A stretch of 64,000 nt of DNA from CAG-791 sp963658695 (GCA_963658695.1 CAVKRN010000001.1:53376-117375), one strand, 5' to 3'; positions 8,097-17,636 are shown, counted from the stretch's first letter. The notes: generated by a model from the letters alone, not told the origin. Translations and numbers: made by a program.

Positions 8097-9170
8097 ATGT
8101 CAGCATCCAAGTACGTTGCCTATGTTTCTGCATACACCACGGCAACAAAGGATCATTTCGGCATCCGCATTTTTGATGTGGACATGGAGAAAGGCTATTT
8201 CTATGAAAAGGATAAGGTAGAAATCACCAATTCCTCCTATGTCACCATTTCTCATAATCAGAAATTTCTGTATTCCATTACGGACTTCGGCGTAGAGGCG
8301 TACCGAATCGTAAAGGGAGGAGACCTTGAATTTATCAACAAGGCCTCCATCAACGGCATGCGCGGCTCCTATCTTTCCACCGATTATACCGATTCGTGGC
8401 TTTTTGTGGCAGGATATCACGACGGCAAAATCACCGTTCTTCGTCTGGATGCAGAAACCGGTGAAATCGGGCAGATTACGGATGAAGTGTATCACAAGGG
8501 AATGGGCTCGATTGCAGAGCGCAATTTCCGCCCCCATGTGCAATGTGTGAAGATGACGCGGGATAACAAATATCTGTGCGCTGCGGACCTGGGACTCGAT
8601 CACACCAATGTGTATGCGTTCAATCCGGTTTCCGGCAAAATCAAGCAGGTGGATATCATCCACGGAGAACTCGATTCCGCACCGAGACACATTAAGTTCT
8701 CCAAGGACGGACGATTTGTGTACATCGTCAATGAGATGAAATGTTCCATCGATGTATTCCGTTATGAGGAGCATCACGGAGAGCCTGATTTTGAAAAGGT
8801 GCAGTCCGTTTCGACGCTGAACAATTATCATGCATCGGATGCCGCTGCCTCAGCACTCAATCTGTCCGAGGATTTCCGTTATCTGATCACTACGAATGCC
8901 GGGGATAATTCCACAGCCATTTTCTCGATCGATGAGAATACCGGAGAGCTGTCCAAGATCTTGTGCCTTCCGGTGTCCGGTGATTATCCCAAGGACTGCA
9001 CGCTGTTTCCGGATAATCGGCATTTGGTATCGTTAAACCACGAATCCAATACGATGACGTTCTTTAACTGCGATCTGGAAAAGGGCCTGATCATTATGAA
9101 CGGCAAGGAAATTCACGTGGATAAGCCCAACTGCGTAATTTTCCACAAGCTGACACAGGAGCAGCAATAG
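8097..9170 (+). CDS. Lactonase-family seven-bladed beta-propeller (Pgl-like)
   Basis: This is a 357-residue protein of the YbhE/6-phosphogluconolactonase propeller family. Repeated blade motifs are visible, such as NKYLCAADLGLDHTNVYAFN, GRFVYIVNEMKCSIDVFRY and DENTGELSKI. There is no signal peptide, so it is predicted to be cytoplasmic. Related proteins hydrolyse 6-phosphogluconolactone, but many in Clostridia are uncharacterised. The frame is open from 8049; the ATG at 8097, after a gggagg site, is the likely start. The next gene, aroC, begins 23 bases after the stop. Confidence 0.8.
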   Translation: MSASKYVAYVSAYTTATKDHFGIRIFDVDMEKGYFYEKDKVEITNSSYVTISHNQKFLYSITDFGVEAYRIVKGGDLEFINKASINGMRGSYLSTDYTDSWLFVAGYHDGKITVLRLDAETGEIGQITDEVYHKGMGSIAERNFRPHVQCVKMTRDNKYLCAADLGLDHTNVYAFNPVSGKIKQVDIIHGELDSAPRHIKFSKDGRFVYIVNEMKCSIDVFRYEEHHGEPDFEKVQSVSTLNNYHASDAAASALNLSEDFRYLITTNAGDNSTAIFSIDENTGELSKILCLPVSGDYPKDCTLFPDNRHLVSLNHESNTMTFFNCDLEKGLIIMNGKEIHVDKPNCVIFHKLTQEQQ

Positions 9171-9193
9171 CAAAGAGGCTTAGAAAGGACACT

Positions 9194-10327
9194 ATGGCAG
9201 GATCTTATTTTGGAAATGTTCTTCGCGTGACAACCTTCGGAGAATCCCACGGAGCCGCGGTCGGTGCGGTGCTGGATGGGTTTCCGGCCGGCATGGCGCT
9301 TGACAAAGAGGATATTCAGGTATTTTTGGACCGCAGAAAGCCGGGGCGGAACCGTCTTGCAACGCCCCGCAAGGAAGAGGATCTGGTCGAGATTCTTTCC
9401 GGTACTTTTGAAGGGAAAACCACCGGTACTCCCATCGCGCTTCTGATCCGCAACAACAACCAGATTTCAAAGGATTACAGCGAAATCGCTGACTGCTACC
9501 GCCCGGGCCATGCAGATTATACCTACGACTGCAAATACGGCTTTCGGGATTACCGGGGCGGCGGGCGTTCCTCGGCAAGAGAGACCGCAGCGCGCGTAGC
9601 GGCCGGTGCCATTGCGGAGAAGTTTTTGCAGGAGCTGGGGATTGAGTTTTGTTTTTACACGGCGGCCATTGGCGATGTCGTCATTGACCCGCAGCGGTTT
9701 GACAAAGACACCATCTGGAATTCGCTGACCGGTATGCCGGATGCGCAGGCGGATGCACAGGCAGCAGCACTCATTGATGCCTGCCGGCAGGAGCAGGATT
9801 CCATCGGCGGAATCATAAAGGGAAGAATCAAGGGCGTCCCTGCCGGCATCGGCGATCCCACACTGCAGAAGCTGGATGCTAGGCTGGCCGATGCACTGAT
9901 GGGCATCAATGCCTGCAAATCCGTCGGAATCGGGGACGGGATGTTTGCTGCCTATGCAAGAGGCTCCGAAAATAACGATGCCTTCTATACCAATGAAGAC
10001 GGCATTGTCTGCAAACGGACCAACCATGCAGGCGGCATTTTGGGCGGCATTTCGGATGGCTCCGATATTGTACTGACGGCCGCCTTTAAGCCGACACCGT
10101 CTATTGCACAGCCTCAGGAAACCATCATGCAGGACGGAACGCCGAAGGCGCTGTTCATTCACGGCCGTCACGACCCTTGTGTTGTTCCAAGAGCCGTGGT
10201 GGTCTGCGAAACCATGTGTGCGCTGACCATTCTGGACGCCATGCTGGCGAATATGTCGGCAAAGGCAGACAATGTCCGGGCATTTTACGAAAGGGGTTCC
10301 AATGCCGCAGCAGGATTACACATATAA
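9194..10327 (+). CDS. aroC: Chorismate synthase
   Basis: AroC converts EPSP to chorismate, the last step of the shikimate pathway, using reduced FMN. All three family signatures are present: FGESHGAAVGAVLDG near the start, GRNRLATPRKEEDLVE, and RPGHADYTYDCKYG followed by RGGGRSSARETAARVA. The length of 377 residues is usual. The ATG at 9194 has a gaaaggac site upstream. Its 3' end overlaps the next gene, tgt, by about 26 bases. aroB is also in the window but 49 kb away, so the pathway genes are dispersed. Confidence 0.96.
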   Translation: MAGSYFGNVLRVTTFGESHGAAVGAVLDGFPAGMALDKEDIQVFLDRRKPGRNRLATPRKEEDLVEILSGTFEGKTTGTPIALLIRNNNQISKDYSEIADCYRPGHADYTYDCKYGFRDYRGGGRSSARETAARVAAGAIAEKFLQELGIEFCFYTAAIGDVVIDPQRFDKDTIWNSLTGMPDAQADAQAAALIDACRQEQDSIGGIIKGRIKGVPAGIGDPTLQKLDARLADALMGINACKSVGIGDGMFAAYARGSENNDAFYTNEDGIVCKRTNHAGGILGGISDGSDIVLTAAFKPTPSIAQPQETIMQDGTPKALFIHGRHDPCVVPRAVVVCETMCALTILDAMLANMSAKADNVRAFYERGSNAAAGLHI

Positions 10328-11453
10328 TATTGTCAACACATGCGGGAGAGCCAAGCACGCCCACATGACCACCGTGCACGGCGTCATTGAAACGCCGGTA
10401 TTCATGAATGTGGCAACGGCCGGCGCCATCAAGGGCGGCCTTTCGGCTTCGGACCTTCGCAGCATTCAGACACAGGTGATGCTCAGCAATACCTATCATC
10501 TCCACGTTCGAACGGGAGATGCCACCATTAAGGAGCTGGGCGGCCTGCATACGTTTACAACCTGGGACCGCCCGATTCTGACTGATTCCGGCGGCTTCCA
10601 GGTATTTTCTCTGGCGCAGATCCGCAAGATCAAGGAGGAAGGCGTTACCTTCCATTCCCACGTGGACGGCGCGCGGATTTTCATGGGGCCGGAAGAGTCG
10701 ATGCGGATACAGGCCAACCTCGGTTCTACCATCGCCATGGCCTTTGATGAATGCGCGCCGGCTCTGGCAGACAGGGAGTATGTGGCCAATTCCGTGGCGC
10801 GTACCACAAGGTGGCTCTCCCGCTGCAAGACCAAAATGGCCGAGCTTCGGCAGGAAGAGGATGCCGTAAATCCCCACCAGCTGTTATTCGCTATCAATCA
10901 GGGCGCCATTTATCCGGACATTCGCGTCGACCATGCCAAGCAGATTGCGCAGATGGATCTGGACGGCTATGCTGTGGGCGGCCTTGCTGTGGGTGAGACC
11001 CATGAACAGATGTACGGCATTCTGGATGAGGTCGTGCCGCACCTTCCGCAGAACAAGCCCACCTATCTCATGGGCGTTGGAACTCCGGAGAACATTCTGG
11101 AGGCAGTGGACCGCGGCGTTGATTTCTTTGACTGCGTGTACCCTTCGCGCAATGGGCGGCACGGGAATCTCTATACCGATCACGGGACGCTCCATATCCG
11201 CAACGCGGCCTATGAGAAGGATATGCGGCCGATTGACGAGCATTGCGGGTGTCCGGTCTGCCGCGGCGGATATTCCAGGGCCTACATCCGTCACCTTATG
11301 AAGGCGCAGGAGTCTTTGGGACTTCGTTTCTGTGTCATGCATAACCTGTATTTCTACAACCATCTGATGCAGGAGATACGGGATGCCATTGATGCCGGGA
11401 TTTATCCGGTCTATAAAAAGAATAAGATTCAGGATTTAAAGGGAACTCCATGA
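10302..11453 (+). CDS. tgt: tRNA-guanine transglycosylase
   Basis: Tgt exchanges guanine 34 for a queuine precursor in tRNAs with GUN anticodons. The catalytic region PILTDSGGFQVFSLAQI (Asp95) and the nucleophile region FDCVYPSRNGRHG are clear. The zinc site CGCPVCRGGYSRAYIRHL is complete. The frame opens at 10272, but the ATG at 10302 follows an aaagggg site and gives the usual 383 residues, starting inside the end of aroC. queA is not in the window. A yajC gene follows, the classical tgt-yajC order. Confidence 0.95.
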   Translation: MPQQDYTYNIVNTCGRAKHAHMTTVHGVIETPVFMNVATAGAIKGGLSASDLRSIQTQVMLSNTYHLHVRTGDATIKELGGLHTFTTWDRPILTDSGGFQVFSLAQIRKIKEEGVTFHSHVDGARIFMGPEESMRIQANLGSTIAMAFDECAPALADREYVANSVARTTRWLSRCKTKMAELRQEEDAVNPHQLLFAINQGAIYPDIRVDHAKQIAQMDLDGYAVGGLAVGETHEQMYGILDEVVPHLPQNKPTYLMGVGTPENILEAVDRGVDFFDCVYPSRNGRHGNLYTDHGTLHIRNAAYEKDMRPIDEHCGCPVCRGGYSRAYIRHLMKAQESLGLRFCVMHNLYFYNHLMQEIRDAIDAGIYPVYKKNKIQDLKGTP

Positions 11454-11533
11454 TATAAAAACACTATGTTTTTTTAAATCATTGATGTATAGTAGAGGGA
11501 AAATGTGTAATTGTTTAGCAGGAGGATATTTTA

Positions 11534-11866
11534 ATGGCACTTATACTTAGCTCTACCGGCAGCTCCAGCATGATCGCAATTATTTACATCGTGATTCTGG
11601 TGGCGTTTTTCTATTTCTTCCTCATTCGTCCCCAGAGCAAGGAGAAGAAGCAGAAGGAATCCATGCTCGCGTCCGTTGCTGTCGGCGACAGCGTTCTGAC
11701 CACGGCCGGCTTTTACGGCGTCATTGTCGATATGAACGATGATACGGTGATCGTCGAATTCGGAAACAACAGAAACTGCCGTATTCCGATGCAGAAGGCA
11801 GCCATTGTACAGGTTGAGAAGCCCGAGGATGCTGCTGCAGAAGCTGACGATAAAAAGTCCAAATAA
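11534..11866 (+). CDS. yajC: Preprotein translocase accessory subunit YajC
   Basis: A 110-residue single-span membrane protein. The N-terminal segment MIAIIYIVILVAFFYFFLIRPQ is the family hallmark, followed by a charged KEKKQKESMLASVAVGDSVLTTAGFYG region and a beta-rich cytoplasmic domain. YajC associates with SecDF at the Sec translocon. A strong aggagg site precedes the ATG at 11534. It lies downstream of tgt as in many bacteria; secD and secF are not in the window. A terminator follows at 11904. Confidence 0.92.
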   Translation: MALILSSTGSSSMIAIIYIVILVAFFYFFLIRPQSKEKKQKESMLASVAVGDSVLTTAGFYGVIVDMNDDTVIVEFGNNRNCRIPMQKAAIVQVEKPEDAAAEADDKKSK

Positions 11867-11903
11867 CGGGGAGAAGCTTCTCCGCTTATTCATGCAGAGC
11901 AGA

Positions 11904-11927
11904 AAGAAGGCGATTTGCCTTCTTTTT
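11904..11927 (+). terminator. Rho-independent terminator after yajC
   Basis: The stem aagaaggc/gccttctt with a 5-base loop is followed by a short T run. It lies between yajC and leuB and would end the lactonase-aroC-tgt-yajC transcript. Confidence 0.75.
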
Positions 11928-11953
11928 GCATATTAGTAAGGAGATTCAGTTTT

Positions 11954-13054
11954 ATGGAAATGAATATTGCTGTTATCAGTGGAGACGGAATCGGCCCGGA
12001 GATCATTGCCGAGGCCAGGAAGGTTCTGGAGACAGTCGCGGCCAAGTACGGACATACCATCCATTTTACGGACATTCTGATGGGCGGATGCTCCATTGAT
12101 CGCTACGGTGAGCCGCTGACACAGGAAACCATTGACATTGCAAAGAAAAGCGACGCTGTCCTTATGGGCTCCATCGGCGGCGATGCCAAGACATCTCCCT
12201 GGTATCAGCTTCCGCCGCAGAAGCGCCCGGAGGCAGGGCTTCTCGGACTCCGGAAAGCCCTTGGACTTTACGCGAATCTGCGTCCTGCCTATCTGTTCCC
12301 GGAGCTTGCTGCTTCCTGCCCTCTGGCATCCAAGGAGGGCGGCCGCAATTTTGACATGATCATCGTCAGAGAGTTGACGGGCGGTCTGTACTTCGGCGAG
12401 CGCTGGACGAAGGAAATCAACGGCGTAGAAACGGCAGTGGATACGCTGCAGTACAATGAGAACGAGATTCGTCGCATCGTCAAGAAGGCCTTTGAGATTG
12501 CCGGCAAGCGCCGCAAGAAGCTGACCAGTGTCGACAAAGCCAACGTTTTGGATACATCCCGGCTGTGGCGTAAAATCGTTCACGAAATGGCAGCGGATTA
12601 TCCGGATATTGAAGTGGAAGATATGCTGGTTGACAACTGCGCCATGCAGCTGGTCAAGAACCCGGAACAGTTTGACGTTGTGGTTACCGAGAATATGTTC
12701 GGCGACATTCTCTCTGACGAGGCGTCCATGATTACCGGCTCCATCGGCATGCTTTCCTCTGCTTCGCTTTCCGACGGAAGCTTTGGATTGTACGAGCCAA
12801 GCCACGGCAGTGCTCCGGACATTGCAGGGAAGGGCATTGCTAATCCCATTGCAACCATTCTCTCGGCAGCGATGATGCTCCGGTATTCCTTTGATCTTCA
12901 GGCAGAGGCAGATGCCATCGAAAACGCCGTAAAGAAGACGCTTGCAGACGGCATTCGCAGCATCGATCTTATGCCGAAAAATAAAGAGCAGGCGGCCGGG
13001 CTGACCTCGGCGACATGCGCGGAAATCGGCGATGCCGTGGCTGCACGAGTCTGA
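11954..13054 (+). CDS. leuB: 3-isopropylmalate dehydrogenase
   Basis: LeuB oxidatively decarboxylates 3-isopropylmalate in leucine synthesis. Visible features are IAVISGDGIGPEIIAEARKVL, the LRKALGLYANLRPA loop with substrate-binding arginines, VRELTGGLYFGE, VDKANVLDTSRLWR, and the NAD/metal block ENMFGDILSDEASMITGSIGML followed by YEPSHGSAPDIAGKG. The frame opens at 11915, but the ATG at 11954 after aaggag gives the standard 366 residues. leuA, leuC and leuD are absent from the window, so the leucine genes are split. ilvD follows after 79 bases. Confidence 0.95.
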   Translation: MEMNIAVISGDGIGPEIIAEARKVLETVAAKYGHTIHFTDILMGGCSIDRYGEPLTQETIDIAKKSDAVLMGSIGGDAKTSPWYQLPPQKRPEAGLLGLRKALGLYANLRPAYLFPELAASCPLASKEGGRNFDMIIVRELTGGLYFGERWTKEINGVETAVDTLQYNENEIRRIVKKAFEIAGKRRKKLTSVDKANVLDTSRLWRKIVHEMAADYPDIEVEDMLVDNCAMQLVKNPEQFDVVVTENMFGDILSDEASMITGSIGMLSSASLSDGSFGLYEPSHGSAPDIAGKGIANPIATILSAAMMLRYSFDLQAEADAIENAVKKTLADGIRSIDLMPKNKEQAAGLTSATCAEIGDAVAARV

Positions 13055-13075
13055 AACAGTATAAAACAATATATT

Positions 13076-13106
13076 CATACGCCGCCCATTGCTTGACCGG
13101 CGTATG
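13076..13106 (+). promoter_or_regulatory. Hairpin in the leuB-ilvD gap
   Basis: A perfect 9-bp inverted repeat, catacgccg/cggcgtatg, with a 13-base loop lies 28 bases before the ilvD start. There is no T run, so it is not a typical terminator. It may influence mRNA processing or stability. Confidence 0.45.
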
Positions 13107-13133
13107 TGTTGACCCGCTGGAAAGGAAGAATAT

Positions 13134-14813
13134 ATGCGCAGTGATAATGTAAGAGAAGGAATCCAGCAGGCTCCGCACCGGAGTCTGTTCAATGCCCTTG
13201 GCTTTACCAAGGCTGAAATGAAAAAGCCGATGATCGGCGTTGTATGCTCCTATAACGAAATTGTTCCCGGCCACATGAATCTGGATAAGATCGCAAATGC
13301 CGTCAAGCTGGGCATTGCAGAGGCCGGCGGTGTTCCCGTGATGTTCCCTGCCATTGCAGTCTGTGACGGTATCGCAATGGGTCATGTGGGCATGAAGTAC
13401 TCCCTGGTCACAAGGGATCTGATTGCAGACTCCACCGAATGCATGGCAAAGGCGCATCAGTTTGACGGTCTTGTCATGATCCCCAACTGTGACAAGAACG
13501 TCCCCGGCCTTTTGATGGCCGCCGCCAGAATCAACATCCCTACCGTGTTCGTCTCCGGCGGTCCCATGCTGGCAGGGCACGTAGACGGCAGAAAGCGGTC
13601 TCTTTCCTCGATGTTCGAGGCAGTCGGAGAATTTGATTCCGGTAAAATCACAAGAGAACAGCTTTCCAATTTTGAAGAAAATGTGTGTCCTACCTGCGGC
13701 TCCTGCTCCGGCATGTACACAGCCAATTCCATGAATTGTCTGACGGAAGCCATCGGCATGGGACTTCGCGGAAACGGAACCATTCCCGCCGTATATTCTG
13801 CCCGCATCCGTCTTGCCAAGGAAGCCGGCTATGCCGTCATGAATCTTATCGAGAAGAACATTCGTCCGAGAGACATCATGACCAAGGAAGCGTTTACCAA
13901 TGCGCTGACGGTGGACATGGCACTTGGCTGCTCTACCAACACAATGCTGCATCTGCCGGCCATCGCACACGAATGCGGCATTGATCTGAACATGGAATAT
14001 GCAAATGAAATTTCAGACCGTACGCCGAACCTTTGCCATCTGGCTCCGGCAGGCCCGACCTACATGGAGGATCTGAACGAGGCTGGCGGAATCTATGCCG
14101 TGATGAAGGAGCTGACAAAGGGCAACCTGCTGCACTTAGACGGCATGACGGTCACCGGAAACACCACCGGAGAGAACATTGCTTCGGCGCAGAATCGCAA
14201 TCCGGAGGTCATTCGTCCGTTTGAGAACCCGTTCATGCCCAACGGGGGCATTGCCGTTCTGAAGGGAAATCTCGCCCCGGATACCGGTATTGTTAAAAGA
14301 AGTGCTGTCGCACCGGAAATGATGACCCACGAAGGCCCCGCCCGCGTCTTTGACTGCGAGGAGGATGCCATCAAAGCCATCACGACCGGACAGATCCATG
14401 AGGGAGATGTTGTCGTCATTCGCTATGAGGGACCCAAGGGCGGCCCCGGCATGCGTGAGATGCTCAATCCTACCTCTGCCATCATCGGTATGGGCCTTGG
14501 CTCTACGGTTGCTCTGATCACCGACGGACGGTTTTCCGGTGCGTCCCGCGGTGCAGCCATCGGCCACGTAAGCCCGGAAGCGGCTGTCGGCGGCCCCATC
14601 GCGCTGGTAGAAGAGGGCGATACCATTCGGATTGATATCACCACCAACTGTCTGGAGCTGAAGGTTTCCGACGAAGAGCTGGCGAAACGCCGCGCGGCAT
14701 GGACGCCCAGAAAGCCGAAGATCACCGATGGATACCTGGCGCGCTATCAGGCGCTTGTAACATCCGGAAACCGCGGCGCGATTCTGGAGCTTCCCAAAGA
14801 GCTGCAGGTCTAA
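13134..14813 (+). CDS. ilvD: Dihydroxy-acid dehydratase
   Basis: IlvD dehydrates dihydroxy acids to the 2-keto acids leading to valine and isoleucine, using an iron-sulfur cluster. The cluster cysteines are seen in MIPNCDKNVPGLLMAA and CPTCGSCSGMYTANSMNC. Other conserved blocks are ALGCSTNTMLHLPA, PKGGPGMREMLNPTSAI and TDGRFSGASRGAAIGHVSPEA. The length of 559 is standard. A ggaaaggaag site precedes the ATG. It is the middle gene of leuB-ilvD-ilvB. Confidence 0.96.
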   Translation: MRSDNVREGIQQAPHRSLFNALGFTKAEMKKPMIGVVCSYNEIVPGHMNLDKIANAVKLGIAEAGGVPVMFPAIAVCDGIAMGHVGMKYSLVTRDLIADSTECMAKAHQFDGLVMIPNCDKNVPGLLMAAARINIPTVFVSGGPMLAGHVDGRKRSLSSMFEAVGEFDSGKITREQLSNFEENVCPTCGSCSGMYTANSMNCLTEAIGMGLRGNGTIPAVYSARIRLAKEAGYAVMNLIEKNIRPRDIMTKEAFTNALTVDMALGCSTNTMLHLPAIAHECGIDLNMEYANEISDRTPNLCHLAPAGPTYMEDLNEAGGIYAVMKELTKGNLLHLDGMTVTGNTTGENIASAQNRNPEVIRPFENPFMPNGGIAVLKGNLAPDTGIVKRSAVAPEMMTHEGPARVFDCEEDAIKAITTGQIHEGDVVVIRYEGPKGGPGMREMLNPTSAIIGMGLGSTVALITDGRFSGASRGAAIGHVSPEAAVGGPIALVEEGDTIRIDITTNCLELKVSDEELAKRRAAWTPRKPKITDGYLARYQALVTSGNRGAILELPKELQV

Positions 14814-14835
14814 AGAAGCGTATAGTGATGTGACG

Positions 14836-14896
14836 TTTGCCTTTGCGCCGTGAATGCACCGCAAGGCAAATCGTTCAGCGGCTCTGTAGCAGAGCC
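14836..14896 (+). promoter_or_regulatory. Two tandem hairpins in the ilvB leader
   Basis: Upstream of ilvB lie two inverted repeats: tttgcctttgcg/cgcaaggcaaa (14836-14870) and ggctctg/cagagcc (14880-14896). Neither is followed by a T run, and I see no leader peptide rich in Leu, Ile or Val. They could be a processing or attenuation structure between ilvD and ilvB. Confidence 0.4.
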
Positions 14897-14935
14897 ATAT
14901 GGTTGGGCTGCTTGCGGGCGGCCCGGGAGAAATGC

Positions 14936-16642
14936 ATGAAGCTTAACGGTTCAGAAATCATTATCCAATGCCTTTTGGAACAGGGTGTCGATACCGTATT
15001 CGGTTATCCGGGAGGCGCAATCCTGAATGTATACGATGCTCTGTATAAAAACAGCGACAAAATCCGCCACGTACTGACAAGTCATGAGCAGGGTGCTGCC
15101 CACGCAGCCGACGGGTATGCCAGAGCCTCCGGAAAGATTGGCGTTTGCATGGCAACCTCCGGCCCCGGGGCAACGAATCTTGTCACAGGAATTGCAACAG
15201 CGTATATGGACTCTGTCCCGGTGGTTGCCATTACCTGCAATGTGACACTTCCCCTTCTTGGAAAGGATTCCTTTCAGGAGGTGGATATTGCCGGAATTAC
15301 CATGCCGGTAACCAAGCACGGCTTTATTGTGAAAAATATCAAGGACCTGGCGCCCACCATCCGCAGTGCCTTCCGTATCGCCAAGGAGGGGCGGCCCGGT
15401 CCGGTCCTTGTGGATATTACCAAGGATGTAACCGGTGCTATGGGCGATTATGAAAAGGAGACACCGGAAGAAGCTGCCGCAAGAAAGCAAAAGGCATTGT
15501 CTCCGATCCGCAGCTGCTCCGAAGAGAAGCTGTCCCGTGCGCTTGATATGATCAGAACATCCGAGCGCCCATATCTGTATATTGGCGGCGGTGCTGTTAT
15601 TTCCGGAGCAAGTGACGAGATTCGGGAACTGGATCGCCTTCTGGATGCGCCGGTATGCGATACGCTGATGGGAAAGGGTGCATTCGACGGACACGATGCA
15701 CATTACACCGGCATGATCGGAATGCACGGAACGAAGGCTTCCAATTTCGGCCTGTCCAGGGCAGACCTTGTCATTGCCCTCGGAACACGTTTTTCGGACC
15801 GCCAAACCGGAAATCCCAAAAAATTCGCCCAGAAGGCTAAAATTCTGCAGATCGACATCGATGAGGCGGAGATCAATAAAAATGTCAAAATTGATCTGGC
15901 ACTCGTTGGCGATCTGAAGGAAATTCTCGGTAAAATCAATGCCGCACTTTCACCGGTTTCTCATGAGAAATGGATGCAGGAAATTCAGGCACTGAAACAG
16001 CACTATCCGCTGACCTATGACCACACTAAGCTCACCTGCCCCATGGCCATTGAAGCCCTTGACCGCGTCACGGAAGGAAAGGCACTGATTACTACGGATG
16101 TAGGACAGCATCAGATGTGGGCGGCGCAGTATTATACCTATTCGGAGCCGCGTACCTTCCTCACCAGCGGAGGCCTGGGTACCATGGGCTACGGACTTGG
16201 CGCCTGCATCGGTGCTAAGGTAGCAAGACCGGATAAGATCTGCGTCAATATTGCCGGGGATGGGTGCTTTCGCATGAACCTGATTGAGCTTGCGACAGCC
16301 AGCCGCTACCGGATTCCGATCATTGAGATCGTCATCAACAACCAGGTACTGGGAATGGTACGGCAATGGCAGACGCTCTATTACGGAAAGCGCTACAGCG
16401 CAACGGTGCTGACGGATGCCGTAGACTATTGCAAGACAGCAGAAGGCCTTGGCTGTCAGGCAATCCGTGTTACTGACAAAGAGCAGCTGGAGCCGGCGCT
16501 TCGGCAGGCCATTGCAGCAAACGGACCGGTTGTGATCGAACTTGTCATCGACGAAGATGATAAGGTATTTCCGATGGTATCGCCGGGAGCCTCCATCGAA
16601 GAAGCTTTTGATGAGAAGGATCTGCAGCGCGAGCAGGCCTAG
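14936..16642 (+). CDS. ilvB: Acetolactate synthase, large (catalytic) subunit
   Basis: A 568-residue ThDP enzyme that condenses pyruvate with pyruvate or 2-ketobutyrate at the start of valine and isoleucine synthesis. The catalytic glutamate is in TSHEQGAAHAADGYARASG, followed by TSGPGATNLVTGIATAYMDS. The ThDP motif is GDGCFRMNLIELATASRYRI with INNQVLGMVRQWQ. The frame opens at 14837, but those extra residues are unlike the family; the ATG at 14936 after gggaga is the start. The regulatory subunit gene ilvN, usually adjacent, is missing. The next gene is a cell-wall enzyme. Confidence 0.93.
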   Translation: MKLNGSEIIIQCLLEQGVDTVFGYPGGAILNVYDALYKNSDKIRHVLTSHEQGAAHAADGYARASGKIGVCMATSGPGATNLVTGIATAYMDSVPVVAITCNVTLPLLGKDSFQEVDIAGITMPVTKHGFIVKNIKDLAPTIRSAFRIAKEGRPGPVLVDITKDVTGAMGDYEKETPEEAAARKQKALSPIRSCSEEKLSRALDMIRTSERPYLYIGGGAVISGASDEIRELDRLLDAPVCDTLMGKGAFDGHDAHYTGMIGMHGTKASNFGLSRADLVIALGTRFSDRQTGNPKKFAQKAKILQIDIDEAEINKNVKIDLALVGDLKEILGKINAALSPVSHEKWMQEIQALKQHYPLTYDHTKLTCPMAIEALDRVTEGKALITTDVGQHQMWAAQYYTYSEPRTFLTSGGLGTMGYGLGACIGAKVARPDKICVNIAGDGCFRMNLIELATASRYRIPIIEIVINNQVLGMVRQWQTLYYGKRYSATVLTDAVDYCKTAEGLGCQAIRVTDKEQLEPALRQAIAANGPVVIELVIDEDDKVFPMVSPGASIEEAFDEKDLQREQA

Positions 16643-16661
16643 TAAAAAGGGGAGAGAAGAG

Positions 16662-17534
16662 ATGATAACAGGAACTAAGCGGGCGGCCGAAAGGAGCGCT
16701 TTTGGCGATTCCCTTCGCTTTTTTATCTGCCTTGGCCTTTGCTTTGTGTTTTTTAGCTGCGGAAAGCTTTCTGTCTCGGCAGCGCAGACAGCGCTGCCGC
16801 CGGCGCCCAATTGCTGGATCACGTATGATTTCGGCGGTGGGCGGCAGTACGTAGTGACACCGGAACTGGCGATGACCGTCATGGTGACCAATGCAGACGG
16901 CAGCTATTATATCGATCCTGCTACCGGCTACTACGTCTGTGATTCCAATAAGCTCCGCAGCTTCTTTTCCGGACTTCAGAACCTATTCCCCCCGTCCGGA
17001 AGTACCAATACGGCTGGTTTCCAGAAAACAGATGGAACCTATCTGGCCGTTGACGGCACCTTTCAAAGTACGGGCTACATTGATGTAGAATATGAAATTA
17101 ACTATCTGGCTGTGGCTATCATGTCTCAGAAAACCGAGACCCACGTTCCGGTGACCAAGTGCGGCGGAACCTATGTGGAGATTGACATTTCCAATCAGAT
17201 TCTATATTACTATGAGAACGGCACACGCAGATTCACAACGTCAATCGTGACCGGCAATCACAGACTCGGACACGACACGCCCACCGGCGTCTATCATATT
17301 CTTGGTAAGCAGCGCAACATTACACTGGTTGGCCAGGGATATGCCTCTCCGGTGAAGTACTGGATGAATTTCATCGGTAACAGCATAGGACTCCATGATG
17401 CCAACTGGCGGTCCAGCTTCGGCGGCAGCATCTATCTGACCAATGGGTCTCACGGATGCGTCAACATTCCGCCGGCGGTCATGCCGGAGCTGTACGGAAT
17501 GGTTTCCGTAGGAACGCCGGTTGTGTTGTACTGA
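16662..17534 (+). CDS. Exported L,D-transpeptidase (YkuD domain)
   Basis: A 290-residue cell-wall enzyme predicted to form 3-3 cross-links or attach proteins to peptidoglycan. After a basic N terminus, residues about 20-38 form a hydrophobic export signal (FFICLGLCFVFFSCGKLSVSA). A middle region about 50-160 resembles a peptidoglycan-binding or spacer domain. The YkuD domain begins at VEIDISNQILYYYENG and ends with the catalytic motif GSHGCVNIPP. FFSC could be a weak lipobox, but AxA-type cleavage after VSA is as likely. The frame extends upstream into ilvB; the ATG at 16662 after gggag is preferred. It appears unrelated to its amino-acid neighbours. Confidence 0.88.
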   Translation: MITGTKRAAERSAFGDSLRFFICLGLCFVFFSCGKLSVSAAQTALPPAPNCWITYDFGGGRQYVVTPELAMTVMVTNADGSYYIDPATGYYVCDSNKLRSFFSGLQNLFPPSGSTNTAGFQKTDGTYLAVDGTFQSTGYIDVEYEINYLAVAIMSQKTETHVPVTKCGGTYVEIDISNQILYYYENGTRRFTTSIVTGNHRLGHDTPTGVYHILGKQRNITLVGQGYASPVKYWMNFIGNSIGLHDANWRSSFGGSIYLTNGSHGCVNIPPAVMPELYGMVSVGTPVVLY

Positions 17535-17636
17535 TGTTGCTGCACTGGCGCCCGCCAAGGATAGAATGTACCGATAACGAGCATACCTGATACATTATTT
17601 TCGATGTACCGGATTGGTAGCTAGAGGAGGATGACA

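Noticed and set aside
11933..13210. Long open frame on the minus strand
   Set aside because: It lies antisense to leuB, whose protein has complete family motifs. The minus-strand product shows no recognisable domain.
16710..16790. Definite lipoprotein signal in the L,D-transpeptidase
   Set aside because: FFSC fits the lipobox poorly, and a conventional signal cleavage after VSA is equally likely, so it was only mentioned as an option.
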